From Clostridium sp. 27_14 (GTDB lineage Bacteria; Bacillota; Clostridia; TANB77; CAG-508): a DNA stretch of 64,000 nt. The position numbers were made by a program, and so were the translations under genes. The notes beneath the pieces are model-generated. The model made no database searches and was not told the origin of the DNA. It was given only the letters and a program-made list of their open reading frames with translations. The stretch lies in NCBI GenBank assembly GCA_001916035.1, contig MNRQ01000020.1, positions 1-64,000 of the forward strand, in the 5' to 3' direction. Each line of letters starts with the position of its first letter. Within the stretch, counting starts at the first letter, position 1. Of the stretch, positions 37,603 through 46,525 are shown piece by piece.

Positions 37603-39081
37603 TTAATTTATAATTCTTCTACCTCCAGAAAATCCACCTGCTGCTTGCCCTAATGGTACAATACATACTGTTTTTCCTGGTCTTGGTGAATGTATTACAT
37701 TACCACCACCAACATATATTGCAACATGACCTCTATATATTACTAAATCTCCTGCTTGTAAGTTTGCTTTTGATACAGCTGTTCCTACTCCTGATTGACC
37801 TCCAGATGTACGTGGTAATGATATTCCAAAATGTTTATATACATAAGACGTAAAACCTGAACAATCAAATCCAGTTGATGGAGATGATCCCCCATAAGTA
37901 TATTTAGTTCCAATAAATTGTTTTGCATATGCTACAACACTTGCACCTGTTCCAGTACTTGTTGCAGTTTGTGTTGATGTATTTGTACTTGTATTTGCTT
38001 TTGTTGTTTGTGCACTTTGAGTTTGTGTATTTGTATTTGTAGTTGTTGTTGCAGCTTTATTTGCTGTTGCTATTCTTGATTCTGTTGCACCTCTTGATGT
38101 TTCTTGTTTTGTTGCTGACAATAGTGAAGATAAAATATATCCTTCTTTGCCATTTACACTTACTTTACTCCATCCATTTTCCTCTGATACAACTTCAACC
38201 TTTGTATTTATAGCCAATTGAACTACTATTGTTGATGTTCTATCTGAACTACTTCTTAAATTTACTGTTTCTGTATTTATATACATTGTTTTTGAAGTTT
38301 GTTTAACTGTTTCTGTTTGAGTATTTTGCACTTGTTGAGTTTCTTGTACATTGCTTTGTTCTTGTTGTTGAACATTTTGATTAGAATTTTCTTGCTCAAG
38401 ATTTTGCTCCGTACTTGTTTCTTGATTTTTACTAGTACTTTCTTGTGTTTTAGTTTCCACTTTTTCTAGCTTTTCTAATTTATCAGCTATTACCCAACCT
38501 TGTTTTCCTTGTACAGTTACACATATCCAATTATTAATTGTATCTTTTACTTCTACTTCTGTATCCTTTTTTACATCTTCTAATTCTAATGCATTTATTA
38601 AAGGTATTACTTTTAGTTTTACATCTTCTTTTGTTTTATATTTTTCTACTGTATCTACTTCTATATCCTCTAATTTATTTGCTACTTCTACAGCTGTACT
38701 ACTTCCTTCATTTACGCTATTTTCTGATATTTGTACATTTTCTGTAACATTATTGGTCTTTGTTGTGTTTTCATTATCTGTTTTTGTTGTTTCATTATTT
38801 AGTTGTACTAAATCTTTTCTTAAATATCCTGTTATATTTTTGTACTTAACTTTATACCATTCTCCTTTTGTTTCTAAAACTTCTACACTTTCTCCTTTGT
38901 TTACTAAGTCTAATATCTTAGAGCCTGAATTCGTTGTTTCTCTAAGGTTTGCTGTGTCTACCGTTACTTTTGCAGTATTAGCTGCTAGACTGGTATTCAT
39001 AAAAAATAAGCTAGTTGATGTTATTATTATTGCTGTAATCCCTAATGTTAGCACATTTTTTATATTAAGTTTTATTTTCAT
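37603..39081 (-). CDS. Secreted SH3b-NlpC/P60 peptidoglycan endopeptidase
   Basis: It has a signal peptide (LTLGITAIIITSTSLFFM, then ANTA), three bacterial SH3 domains (around VDTANLRETT, LELEDVKKDT and TETVNLRSSSDRT), a Gln/Thr/Asn-rich linker, and a C-terminal NlpC/P60 domain with the catalytic Cys in GFDCSGFTSYVY and His in RGHVAIYVG. Probably a gamma-D-glutamyl-diamino-acid endopeptidase in wall turnover. The start is at the ATG 39079-39081 with AAGGAGAAG upstream. Confidence 0.92.
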   Translation of the reverse strand: MKIKLNIKNVLTLGITAIIITSTSLFFMNTSLAANTAKVTVDTANLRETTNSGSKILDLVNKGESVEVLETKGEWYKVKYKNITGYLRKDLVQLNNETTKTDNENTTKTNNVTENVQISENSVNEGSSTAVEVANKLEDIEVDTVEKYKTKEDVKLKVIPLINALELEDVKKDTEVEVKDTINNWICVTVQGKQGWVIADKLEKLEKVETKTQESTSKNQETSTEQNLEQENSNQNVQQQEQSNVQETQQVQNTQTETVKQTSKTMYINTETVNLRSSSDRTSTIVVQLAINTKVEVVSEENGWSKVSVNGKEGYILSSLLSATKQETSRGATESRIATANKAATTTTNTNTQTQSAQTTKANTSTNTSTQTATSTGTGASVVAYAKQFIGTKYTYGGSSPSTGFDCSGFTSYVYKHFGISLPRTSGGQSGVGTAVSKANLQAGDLVIYRGHVAIYVGGGNVIHSPRPGKTVCIVPLGQAAGGFSGGRRIIN

Positions 39082-39197
39082 TTTTCTTCTCCTTATTTTA
39101 TTATATTCATTTTTTGAAAGTACTTTTCCTAATATAACATATTTTTCTTTTTTTGTCAAATTTGCCTTGTTGAAGTACACATAAAATGTATATAAAA

Positions 39198-39349
39198 AGA
39201 ACAAAAGCGGACATTAATAGCATTTGCACTATTTAGAACATTTTAAAGTCCGCGTCTTTGTTCGCGCGCGAAAATTTATGAAATAAATTTTCTGTGCATT
39301 GTTATATGTAATATTCTAGGAAGTTCAGAGAACTTTCCTAGAATATTAC
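39198..39349. repeat. Dispersed three-hairpin intergenic repeat, full copy
   Basis: Hairpin I (GAACAAAAGCGGAC / GTCCGCGTCTTTGTTC), hairpin II (GCGAAAATTTAT / ATAAATTTTC) and hairpin III (AATATTCTAGGAA-GTTC / GAAC-TTTCCTAGAATATT). It lies downstream of ppaC and upstream of the NlpC gene. Copies at 34982 and 50527 are nearly identical in shared parts. Confidence 0.85.
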
Positions 39350-39404
39350 AATATCGTAAAATTATTAACATTAAATCCTTTATTAATAATTTTACGATTA
39401 CACA

Positions 39405-40331
39405 TTAAATATTTTTATCAATAGCTGGTAATAATTGTTTTTTTCTTGAAACAACACCTTCTAAAAACATCATATTATCTTCTAATTTTTTTTCAAAGGC
39501 ACTTTCTACAGAAATAACCTTTTCTCCCAAAGCAATAATTTGAGAATTACTATTTAAAATATCTGTTATTGCCAATACAAATAAAGCCAATCCTTCTTTG
39601 TTTATTTTTTCATTAATTGCATTTTCTAATTCAACTTTTCTTTTTAAAACATCTTCTATACTTACTGTATTTACTTGTGCTATCACAAATTTTACTCCAT
39701 TTTTATCTAAGCTCTTAGCATCTAAATTTATTAATTCCTCAGCTGAAAAATCATCTAAATCTGTTCCTGCTTTTAACATTTCCAAACCATATTCTTCTAC
39801 ATTAATATTTGCTATTTTTCCTAATTCTTGCAATGCTTTTTTATCATATTCTGTTGTTGTTGGAGATTTTAACAATAATGTATCTGATATTATACTACTT
39901 GCCATTAATATTGCTTCTTTCTTTTCTATTTCGTGTCCAAATTGTTTAAATTGCTCAAATAAAATTGTTGAAGTACAACCATAAGGTTTAGCTATATAAT
40001 ATAAAGGATTTGAAGTTTCAAAATTAGCTATTCTATGATGATCTGTTACTCCTAAAATTTCTGCTTTTTCTATTCCTTCCACACTTTGATTAAATTCATT
40101 ATGATCTACTAATAATACTTGTTGTCCTTCTTCTACTTTTTCTAGCAATTCTGGTGCTTCTATACCTAAATAATCTAATACATATTGTGTTTCTTTATTA
40201 ACATTTCCTAATCTTCTTGCTTCAACACAATCCCAACCATTTTTATGACTTAATATCTCACTTACTATACTTGAACAAATTGAATCTGTATCTGGATTTT
40301 TATGACCAAAAACTAATACTTTATTTTCCAT
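39405..40331 (-). CDS. ppaC: Manganese-dependent inorganic pyrophosphatase
   Basis: A DHH-family class II pyrophosphatase of 308 residues. It begins with LVFGHKNPDTDSICSS, has LLVDHNE, the DHH-type TDHHRIANF motif and the C-terminal DHHA2 region ending SRKKQLLPAI. It hydrolyses pyrophosphate in the cytoplasm. An inverted repeat (ATCGTAAAATTATTAA / TTAATAATTTTACGAT) at 39352-39400 just after the stop is its terminator. Confidence 0.95.
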   Translation of the reverse strand: MENKVLVFGHKNPDTDSICSSIVSEILSHKNGWDCVEARRLGNVNKETQYVLDYLGIEAPELLEKVEEGQQVLLVDHNEFNQSVEGIEKAEILGVTDHHRIANFETSNPLYYIAKPYGCTSTILFEQFKQFGHEIEKKEAILMASSIISDTLLLKSPTTTEYDKKALQELGKIANINVEEYGLEMLKAGTDLDDFSAEELINLDAKSLDKNGVKFVIAQVNTVSIEDVLKRKVELENAINEKINKEGLALFVLAITDILNSNSQIIALGEKVISVESAFEKKLEDNMMFLEGVVSRKKQLLPAIDKNI

Positions 40332-40406
40332 TTCAACATTACTCCTTACTATTTTTAATTTTCACATATTTAGTTACCTTTTTTACAATAAATTTTATAA
40401 CTATTC

Positions 40407-41291
40407 TTATTTAATCTCATTTTTTATATTTTCTAATTCTTCCTTTGTAAACATATATTTTTTATTACAAAAATGGCATGTTAATTCTGCCTTTTCATCT
40501 TCATTTATAATTTTTTCTAATTCTTTCTTTCCTAAAGTCTTTAAAGCATCTGACATATGTTCTTTTGAACAATCACATTCATATACTGGGGTTATATTCT
40601 CCTCCAATATTTGTATATTATTATCTCCTGTTATTTTTTCTCCTATTTCTTTTAATGTTAAATTTTGATCTAACATTTTTGATATTGCACCAGCTTTAAA
40701 TATATTTTTCTCAACATTTGATATATCTTCTTCTGTTGCATCTGGCATTGGTGTTATAATATAACCTCCTGCTGATTTTACTCCCTCTTTATTTACTAAA
40801 ACTCCTAATCCAACTGCAGTATTTTTTTGCTCTGATTTCACAAAATATTCCGCAAAATCTTCTGCTATTTCTCCTGATACCAAAGGGCATATTCCTACAT
40901 AAGGTTCTTTTAAACCTATATCTTTTATTACATTTATATATCCACTTGTTCCAATTGCTCCTGAAACATCTATTTTTCCAAATTCATTTAATGGAATATC
41001 TACATGAGGTTCTGTTACATAACCTTTTAATTTTGGGAAATTATTTGCAGTTACTAATAAATTACCTGCTGGTCCATTTCCCTTTAGTTGTACAGTTATT
41101 TTATCTTTATTTGATTTCATTTCTGATGCCATTATACTAGTAATTGTAAGTAATCTTCCAAATACAGCTGTCATTACAGGACTTAAATCATGTACTTTTC
41201 TTGCTTCTTCTACTAATTTAGTTGTATTTGCACACACAACTGATATTCTTCCATTATAAGCCAGCATTCTTACTATTTTATCATTGTTCAC
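40407..41291 (-). CDS. hslO: Redox-regulated chaperone Hsp33
   Basis: A 294-residue holdase activated by oxidation. The C-terminal zinc site has CDC (YECDCSKEH) and CHFCNKK (CxxC). The N-terminal region has RMLAYNGRISVVCANTT and the family block LKGNGPAGNLLV. Standard length. It lies divergent from the 41487 gene. Confidence 0.95.
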   Translation of the reverse strand: MNNDKIVRMLAYNGRISVVCANTTKLVEEARKVHDLSPVMTAVFGRLLTITSIMASEMKSNKDKITVQLKGNGPAGNLLVTANNFPKLKGYVTEPHVDIPLNEFGKIDVSGAIGTSGYINVIKDIGLKEPYVGICPLVSGEIAEDFAEYFVKSEQKNTAVGLGVLVNKEGVKSAGGYIITPMPDATEEDISNVEKNIFKAGAISKMLDQNLTLKEIGEKITGDNNIQILEENITPVYECDCSKEHMSDALKTLGKKELEKIINEDEKAELTCHFCNKKYMFTKEELENIKNEIK

Positions 41292-41363
41292 ACTAAAATC
41301 TCCTTTCTTCAGATTTTTTTCTGTTTTTTAATATAACACATTATTATTATTTTGTCAAAATCA

Positions 41364-41392
41364 TTTACATAAATTCTAAAATATGATATACT
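41364..41392 (+). promoter_or_regulatory. Promoter of leader peptide and 41487 gene
   Basis: TTTACA (41364-41369), 17 bases, TATACT (41387-41392). Confidence 0.6.
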
Positions 41393-41417
41393 ACCTATAC
41401 ACTAAAAAAGGAGGTAT

Positions 41418-41459
41418 ATGTTTTACAAAAATAATTATTGTTGTAAAGAAACCCGTTAA
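41418..41459 (+). CDS. Possible 13-codon leader peptide
   Basis: ATG at 41418 directly follows a perfect AAGGAGGTAT site and opens a 13-codon frame (MFYKNNYCCKETR) ending TAA at 41457-41459. The stop lies 27 bases before the ATG of the main gene, which has its own AAAAGGAG site. The strong ribosome binding site suggests that it is translated. It could regulate the downstream gene or be a remnant of another start. Confidence 0.4.
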   Translation: MFYKNNYCCKETR

Positions 41460-41486
41460 CATTGAATTATTAAAAAGGAGACTAAT

Positions 41487-42116
41487 ATGCCCGGATATTT
41501 TATTCACTTGGCGTCAGCACCAGAAAAACTTCGGAACTCAAAAATTGGATTATTAGGAATTATCGCTCCAGACTTATGGAAAAAACATACTCCAACAGAA
41601 CTGGAATATGACAAACTCTTTTCAAAATGTATCATTGACAAGCCACGTTATGAAGAAGTACTGTTACTCTGTGATGCAAGTCATGGTGGAACACATTTTG
41701 GCTCAGAACCTTCTGACACCAACCATGCAAATTTTTCTGCAATAAGAAAAATTTTAGAAGATGGCAAACTTGATGGCAACAGCCTTTTTATTACAGGTTA
41801 TATGCATCATCTAATGGTAGATAAATTGTTTTACTCAAATAAGTCTATTTGTGATATTGACAAATTCAATCAGGATTTCAATAAACATCCTGATTTAGCA
41901 AAACAAGTTTTACACAACGATTGGAATAAAACCAATCTTGCTCTAGCAACTGTGTATCCAGATTTGACTTCTATTATAAAAACTATGCCTGAAAAAGTGC
42001 AGACCGTAGTAGAATTTAAAAATGGTACACCTACATACATTTCTTTAGATTCATTATTTAGTTTTATTGAAGAAATGCGAAAAAAAATAGTTTTAACCGA
42101 TTTAATAAGTTTCTAA
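41487..42116 (+). CDS. Unknown protein, weakly zinc-dependent phospholipase C-like
   Basis: A 209-residue protein starting MPGYFIHLASAPEKLR, with His/Asp-rich motifs (DASHGGTHFG, TGYMHHLMVDKLFY) that recall zinc-dependent phospholipase-like families. I do not claim a function. Base composition is richer in G+C than its neighbours, and residue 16 is encoded by CGG (41532-41534) read in frame, both consistent with recent acquisition. It has its own promoter, leader and terminator. Confidence 0.65.
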   Translation: MPGYFIHLASAPEKLRNSKIGLLGIIAPDLWKKHTPTELEYDKLFSKCIIDKPRYEEVLLLCDASHGGTHFGSEPSDTNHANFSAIRKILEDGKLDGNSLFITGYMHHLMVDKLFYSNKSICDIDKFNQDFNKHPDLAKQVLHNDWNKTNLALATVYPDLTSIIKTMPEKVQTVVEFKNGTPTYISLDSLFSFIEEMRKKIVLTDLISF

Positions 42117-42118
42117 AA

Positions 42119-42165
42119 ATCAAAAGGTCTTTGGACATTGCCAAAGACCTTTTGATTTTTTTTGT
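42119..42165 (+). terminator. Strong terminator
   Basis: AATCAAAAGGTCTTTGG pairs with CCAAAGACCTTTTGATT around a six-base loop, followed by a T-run. It also faces the convergent tagO-like gene. Confidence 0.9.
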
Positions 42166-42215
42166 ATTATAAGAAAAAGTCATGATTAATATTATATAAT
42201 CATAACTTTATATTA

Positions 42216-43460
42216 CTATCTATCATCTTGATGAACTTGAAACATATCTTTACTTTCACCACAAACTGGGCAAACCCATGAATCTGGTAAATTTTTAAAT
42301 TCAGTTCCTGGTTTTATGCCTGCTTTCTCATTCCCAACTTTTGGATTATATATATATTTACACTGTAAGCACTCATAAGATTCTTTTCCTGTTCTTTCTG
42401 GTGAAAAATTTCTATAACCTGCCACTATTGCAACAATTACAATAAGTAAAAATGAAAGTGCCTTCCATATCCCACTATCACATATTATTATTGCAAACAT
42501 ACCTAATATAGCACTAACACCATAAAGCAATATAACTGCTTGTTTTTGACTATATCCTTTAGCTAATAATCTATGATGCAAATGCCCTTTATCAGCTTTA
42601 AAAACTGCTTTTATTGATTTTCCCTTTATTATTCTTCTTACTATTGCCATAAAAGTATCAAATATTGGTAAACCCAAAACTATTAATGGTAATACAATTA
42701 CAGCTGCTGTATATGTTTTTGCTGAACCTAATATTGATATTATTGATAAAGAAAATCCTAAAAAATTTGATCCAGTATCCCCTAAAAAAGTCTTAGCAGG
42801 TGAAAAATTATATGGTAAAAATCCTACTAAAGCCCCTGCTAAAGCTGTTATCAAAACTATTGACACCATTGATGAACCATTTAATACAAATATTATTAAT
42901 AATGATACAGCTGATATTACAGATATACCAGATGATAAGCCATCTAACCCATCTATCAAATTTATCGCATTTGTTACTATTACTATCCATACTATTGTTA
43001 AAATTACAGATATAACTTCATGCATCTCTGGAAAATTTAGAAATGGCAATGTTATTCCATCTATAGTTATTCCAGATAATACAACTATTATTGCTGCTAA
43101 TAACTGTCCTGTCAACTTTGTTAGAGGCTTTATTGTTTTTGTATCATCTATTACACAAAAAATTGCTAATATTATTATTGCTATAAAAAATCCTATTAAT
43201 TTTTTTGCATATTGTTCTACTCCAAATAAGTTTATTGTTTTTTCCAATGACATTACTATTAATAAATATATTGTTGATACTAAAAAACCTAGTATTACTG
43301 CTGGTCCTCCAAATTTAGGTATTGTTCTTTTGTGTGTCCTTCTTTTATCTTTTGGTATATCTTCTGCACCTATCTTTTTTGCTATTTTCATAGTATATGG
43401 CGTTGCTACAAATGCTACTACAAATGCAAGTATAAATGCAATGGCTATATCTCCCCACAT
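42216..43460 (-). CDS. TagO/WecA-type UDP-GlcNAc:undecaprenyl-phosphate GlcNAc-1-P transferase fused to rubredoxin
   Basis: The N-terminal about 340 residues are a polytopic TagO/WecA/MraY-family enzyme that starts teichoic acid or other glycopolymer synthesis. Motifs: IPKFGGPAVILGF, VIDDTKTIKPLTKL, NAINLIDGLDGLSSG, FLGDTGSNFLGF and the HLHHRLL loop. The C-terminal about 55 residues are a rubredoxin-like iron site (YECLQCKYIYNPKVG, PDSWVCPVCG) with both CxxC pairs. The join is in frame without a stop. The start is at the sixth codon of the open frame, after GGGGGGT. A rubredoxin domain on this enzyme is unusual. Confidence 0.9.
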   Translation of the reverse strand: MWGDIAIAFILAFVVAFVATPYTMKIAKKIGAEDIPKDKRRTHKRTIPKFGGPAVILGFLVSTIYLLIVMSLEKTINLFGVEQYAKKLIGFFIAIIILAIFCVIDDTKTIKPLTKLTGQLLAAIIVVLSGITIDGITLPFLNFPEMHEVISVILTIVWIVIVTNAINLIDGLDGLSSGISVISAVSLLIIFVLNGSSMVSIVLITALAGALVGFLPYNFSPAKTFLGDTGSNFLGFSLSIISILGSAKTYTAAVIVLPLIVLGLPIFDTFMAIVRRIIKGKSIKAVFKADKGHLHHRLLAKGYSQKQAVILLYGVSAILGMFAIIICDSGIWKALSFLLIVIVAIVAGYRNFSPERTGKESYECLQCKYIYNPKVGNEKAGIKPGTEFKNLPDSWVCPVCGESKDMFQVHQDDR

Positions 43461-43484
43461 ATTAATACCCCCCATATCCTATAT

Positions 43485-43931
43485 TTATTTCATATTATTT
43501 CTTTCTATCTCTTCTAACATTTTTAATCTTTCTTCATACTTTCCACCTTTAAATTCTGAAGCCAACCAATTTCTTATTATACATATAGTTTCATTTTCTG
43601 TTAAGTAATCTGCCCCTAATGTTATTACATTTATATCATCATCCGCTTTCGCAAATTTTGCAGATTCCTCATTATATATTGCAGCAGCTCTTATCCCTTT
43701 GAATTTATTTGCAACTACTGTCATTCCAAATCCCGAACGACATATTAGAATTCCTTTATCTGCCTCTCCGTTTTGAATTGCTTCTGCAACTTTTTTTGCA
43801 TATATTGGATAATCTGTCCTTTCTTCACTATTTGTCCCATAATCTTTATATTCTATATCTTTTTCTTCTAAATATTTTTTTATTTTTTCTTTTAATTGGT
43901 ATCCTCCATGGTCACTTCCAATTGCTATCAT
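43485..43931 (-). CDS. rpiB: Ribose-5-phosphate isomerase B
   Basis: RpiB/LacAB family, about 148 residues, starting MIAIGSDHGGYQLKEKIKKY. It has YGTNSEERTDYPIYA, the catalytic Cys region ILICRSGFGM and NVITLGADYLTE. The position usually held by Gly after the Cys is Arg here. AAGGAGAAG precedes the chosen ATG. It is 24 bases upstream of the tagO-like gene on the same strand, so probably one operon. Confidence 0.92.
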   Translation of the reverse strand: MIAIGSDHGGYQLKEKIKKYLEEKDIEYKDYGTNSEERTDYPIYAKKVAEAIQNGEADKGILICRSGFGMTVVANKFKGIRAAAIYNEESAKFAKADDDINVITLGADYLTENETICIIRNWLASEFKGGKYEERLKMLEEIERNNMK

Positions 43932-44096
43932 ATTTATCACTTCTCCTTGTTTTTCTTTTATATTATTTATCTTTTAATCGTATTTATAAAAATTTAACAT
44001 AACATATTCTGTAATTATTATCTTTTACAATATATCACACTTACATTTACTTTACAAGGAATTTTCTAAAATTCTATGTAATTTTTCTGTAAACAC

Positions 44097-44125
44097 TTGC
44101 CAAACATGAAAAAGTATGGTAGAAT
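44097..44125 (+). promoter_or_regulatory. Promoter of rpsT
   Basis: TTGCCA (44097-44102), 17 bases, TAGAAT (44120-44125). Confidence 0.65.
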
Positions 44126-44169
44126 AGCTAATGTTATAGTGTAATATTGACTAAGAGGAGGTGCTAGAT

Positions 44170-44436
44170 ATGCCAAATATTAAATCAGCAAAAAAGAGAG
44201 TTAAAGTAATTGAGAAAAAAACTTTAAGAAATAATATGATAAAATCTGGATATAAATCAGCTATTAAAAATTTTGAACAAGCCATCGAAGCTGGAAATAT
44301 GGATGAAGCTAAAAAATTATTTTCAGAAGCTACAAAGAAAATTGATCAAGCTTGTACAAAAGGTGTTATTGTTAAAAACACTGCTGCTAGAAAAAAATCT
44401 AGTTTATCAAAAAAATTAAATTCAGCTATGGCTTAA
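44170..44436 (+). CDS. rpsT: 30S ribosomal protein S20
   Basis: S20 is a small helical primary 16S rRNA-binding protein. It starts [20 protein letters not shown] after GAGGAGG with 8-base spacing, and ends with the typical [20 protein letters not shown]. The frame is open upstream from a GTG at 44161, which is not needed. Monocistronic with its own promoter and terminator. Confidence 0.96.
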   Translation: MPNIKSAKKRVKVIEKKTLRNNMIKSGYKSAIKNFEQAIEAGNMDEAKKLFSEATKKIDQACTKGVIVKNTAARKKSSLSKKLNSAMA

Positions 44437-44478
44437 GTTTAATTTAAAATAAAGATTATGCATAGTTTTTATTAAAAA

Positions 44479-44518
44479 AAATATTGAATTATAGTAAAAT
44501 ATAATTCAATATTTTTTT
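44479..44518 (+). terminator. Terminator of rpsT
   Basis: AATATTGAATTATA and TATAATTCAATATT are perfect arms around a short loop, followed by TTTTT. Confidence 0.85.
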
Positions 44519-44578
44519 GGTCAAAACTTCCATTGATTTGCATATCAATATATGCTAACATCAATTTAGGTGATGCTT

Positions 44579-44830
44579 ATGAAAAATAAAATAAAAGATA
44601 CAATAAAAAATTTAGACCAAAAAACAAAATTAATAATAAAAAATGGAATTACATTTTGTATCATATTATGCATATTATCAATCTCACTTCTAATTACATA
44701 TATTTTTTGGTTTTCAACACCTCTAATTTTTAATATTGGAATTATGCTCTTCCAAATAAGTTTACTATTTTCTGTAGAATTTTTAATTTGCGGTATTGTA
44801 GTAGATTCTTTAAAAAAAAGATTAATTTAA
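44579..44830 (+). CDS. Unknown small membrane protein, 83 residues
   Basis: It has a basic amphipathic N-terminus (MKNKIKDTIKNLDQKTKLII) followed by two hydrophobic helices (ITFCIILCILSISLLITYIF and LLFSVEFLICGIVVD) and a short basic tail. TTAGGTG precedes the ATG; upstream GTG/ATG codons are in the same frame. Size and layout resemble clostridial stage-III-type small membrane proteins, but I cannot assign one. Confidence 0.55.
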   Translation: MKNKIKDTIKNLDQKTKLIIKNGITFCIILCILSISLLITYIFWFSTPLIFNIGIMLFQISLLFSVEFLICGIVVDSLKKRLI

Positions 44831-44892
44831 AACTGAAATTTTACATCTTTACCTTTAAAAACAGAATTTGGCAAATATCTTAACCAATATTC

Positions 44893-44935
44893 AAGCCCTC
44901 ATTACTAAGAAAATCTTAATAATAAGGGCTTGAAA
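44893..44935. terminator. Bidirectional terminator before gatB end
   Basis: CAAGCCCTCATTA pairs with TAATAAGGGCTTG (one-base bulge) between the convergent small membrane protein gene and gatB. Confidence 0.75.
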
Positions 44936-44964
44936 AGTTGAAGCTTAAAATTTTAATATTCTCA

Positions 44965-46398
44965 CTATTTATTCAATTCAGCTAAAAACAGTTCATTCAA
45001 CATTTTAGGATTTGCCTTTCCTTTTGTTTGTTTCATAGCTTGTCCAACTAAAAATCCTAAAGCTCTATCTTTTCCAGCTTTAAAATCTGCAATAGATTGA
45101 GGATTCTCATCTAATATTTTTAGAACTATCTCTTTTATTGCACCTTCATCTGAAATTTGAATCCATCCTTTTTCCTTTATAATATCTTCTGGATCTCTTG
45201 GATTTTCAAATAATTCTACTAAAACCTTTTTAGCAATACTTGAACTAATTGTACCTTTGTCAATTAACATCACTAATTTTGCCAATTGTGTATAATCAAA
45301 TGGTATTTGTATTGGCTCCATTTCTGTTTCATTTAATATTCTTGATATATCTGATATAATCCAGTTATTTACAGCTTTTGCATTATTACATACTTCTGTA
45401 GCTTTTTCAAACAAATCTGATAAATACTTAGATGATGTTATAATATTCGCATCTTTCTCTGATAATTTATACTCATTCATATAACGTTCTTTTCTACTTT
45501 CTGGCAATTCCGGTAATGATTTTTTAATATTTTCTATATACTCTTCTGATAATTTTATAGCCACCAAATCAGGATCTGGAAAATATCTATAATCTTGAGC
45601 ATCTTCTTTATCTCTCATTGAAAAAGTTTTTCCTGAAACTTCATCCCATCTTAATGTTTCTTGTTCAACCTTTCCTCCATCTTCTATAACATCAATTTGT
45701 CTTTGCACTTCATATTCTATTGCTCTTGTTATACTTCTAAAAGAATTCATATTCTTCATTTCAGTACGAGTTCCTAATTTTGTATCACCTTTTTTACGAA
45801 CAGATACATTTACATCTGCACGCAAAGAACCTTCTTGCATTTTACAATCTGAAACTTCTATATATTCCAATATTGATTTTAGTTTTTTCAAATATTTTTC
45901 TACTTCTTCTGCACTTCTTAAATCTGGTTCTGAAACCATTTCTATTAATGGAACACCTGCTCTATTCAAGTCTACTAAACTTCCACCTGCAAATTCATCA
46001 TGATTTAATTTTCCTGCGTCTTCTTCAATGTGAATTCTTAATAAACGTATTTTCTTTTTACCTTCTTCTGTATCTATTTCTATATATCCATGTTCACAAA
46101 GTGGTTTGTCAAATTGTGATATTTGATATGATTTTGGTAAATCTGGATAAAAATAGTTTTTTCTATCATTTTTACTATCTCTTGATATTTCACAATTTGT
46201 TGCCAATCCTGCTTTTACCGCATATTCTACTACCTTTTCATTTAATACTGGTAATGTTCCTGGCATTGCCATACATATAGGACATACATGTGTATTTGGT
46301 TCTGCTCCAAAACTTGTTGGACATGAGCAGAATATTTTTGTTTTTGTTGATAATTCTGCATGGACCTCTAGTCCAATTACTACTTCATAATCATTCAT
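44965..46398 (-). CDS. gatB: Aspartyl/glutamyl-tRNA amidotransferase subunit B
   Basis: Kinase and tRNA-binding subunit of GatCAB. It begins YEVVIGLEVHAELSTKTKIF and contains CPICMAMPGTLPVLN, DRKNYFYPDLPKSYQISQ, the block GSLRADVNVS, and a C-terminal YqeY-like tail (FLVGQAMKQTKGKANPKML). 477 residues, normal. Third gene of a minus-strand gatC-gatA-gatB set, next to aspS, as expected where Asn-tRNA is made by transamidation. Confidence 0.97.
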   Translation of the reverse strand: MNDYEVVIGLEVHAELSTKTKIFCSCPTSFGAEPNTHVCPICMAMPGTLPVLNEKVVEYAVKAGLATNCEISRDSKNDRKNYFYPDLPKSYQISQFDKPLCEHGYIEIDTEEGKKKIRLLRIHIEEDAGKLNHDEFAGGSLVDLNRAGVPLIEMVSEPDLRSAEEVEKYLKKLKSILEYIEVSDCKMQEGSLRADVNVSVRKKGDTKLGTRTEMKNMNSFRSITRAIEYEVQRQIDVIEDGGKVEQETLRWDEVSGKTFSMRDKEDAQDYRYFPDPDLVAIKLSEEYIENIKKSLPELPESRKERYMNEYKLSEKDANIITSSKYLSDLFEKATEVCNNAKAVNNWIISDISRILNETEMEPIQIPFDYTQLAKLVMLIDKGTISSSIAKKVLVELFENPRDPEDIIKEKGWIQISDEGAIKEIVLKILDENPQSIADFKAGKDRALGFLVGQAMKQTKGKANPKMLNELFLAELNK

Positions 46399-46525
46399 TT
46401 TTATTCATTCCTTTCGCACTTCACTCAAAGGCACACATAGTAATAAAAGTTCTTTAATTCTTTCAAACTACAAATCCCTTATTTCTATATTTAGATTTTA
46501 AAGGAATACTATTTTGCACCTCTAG

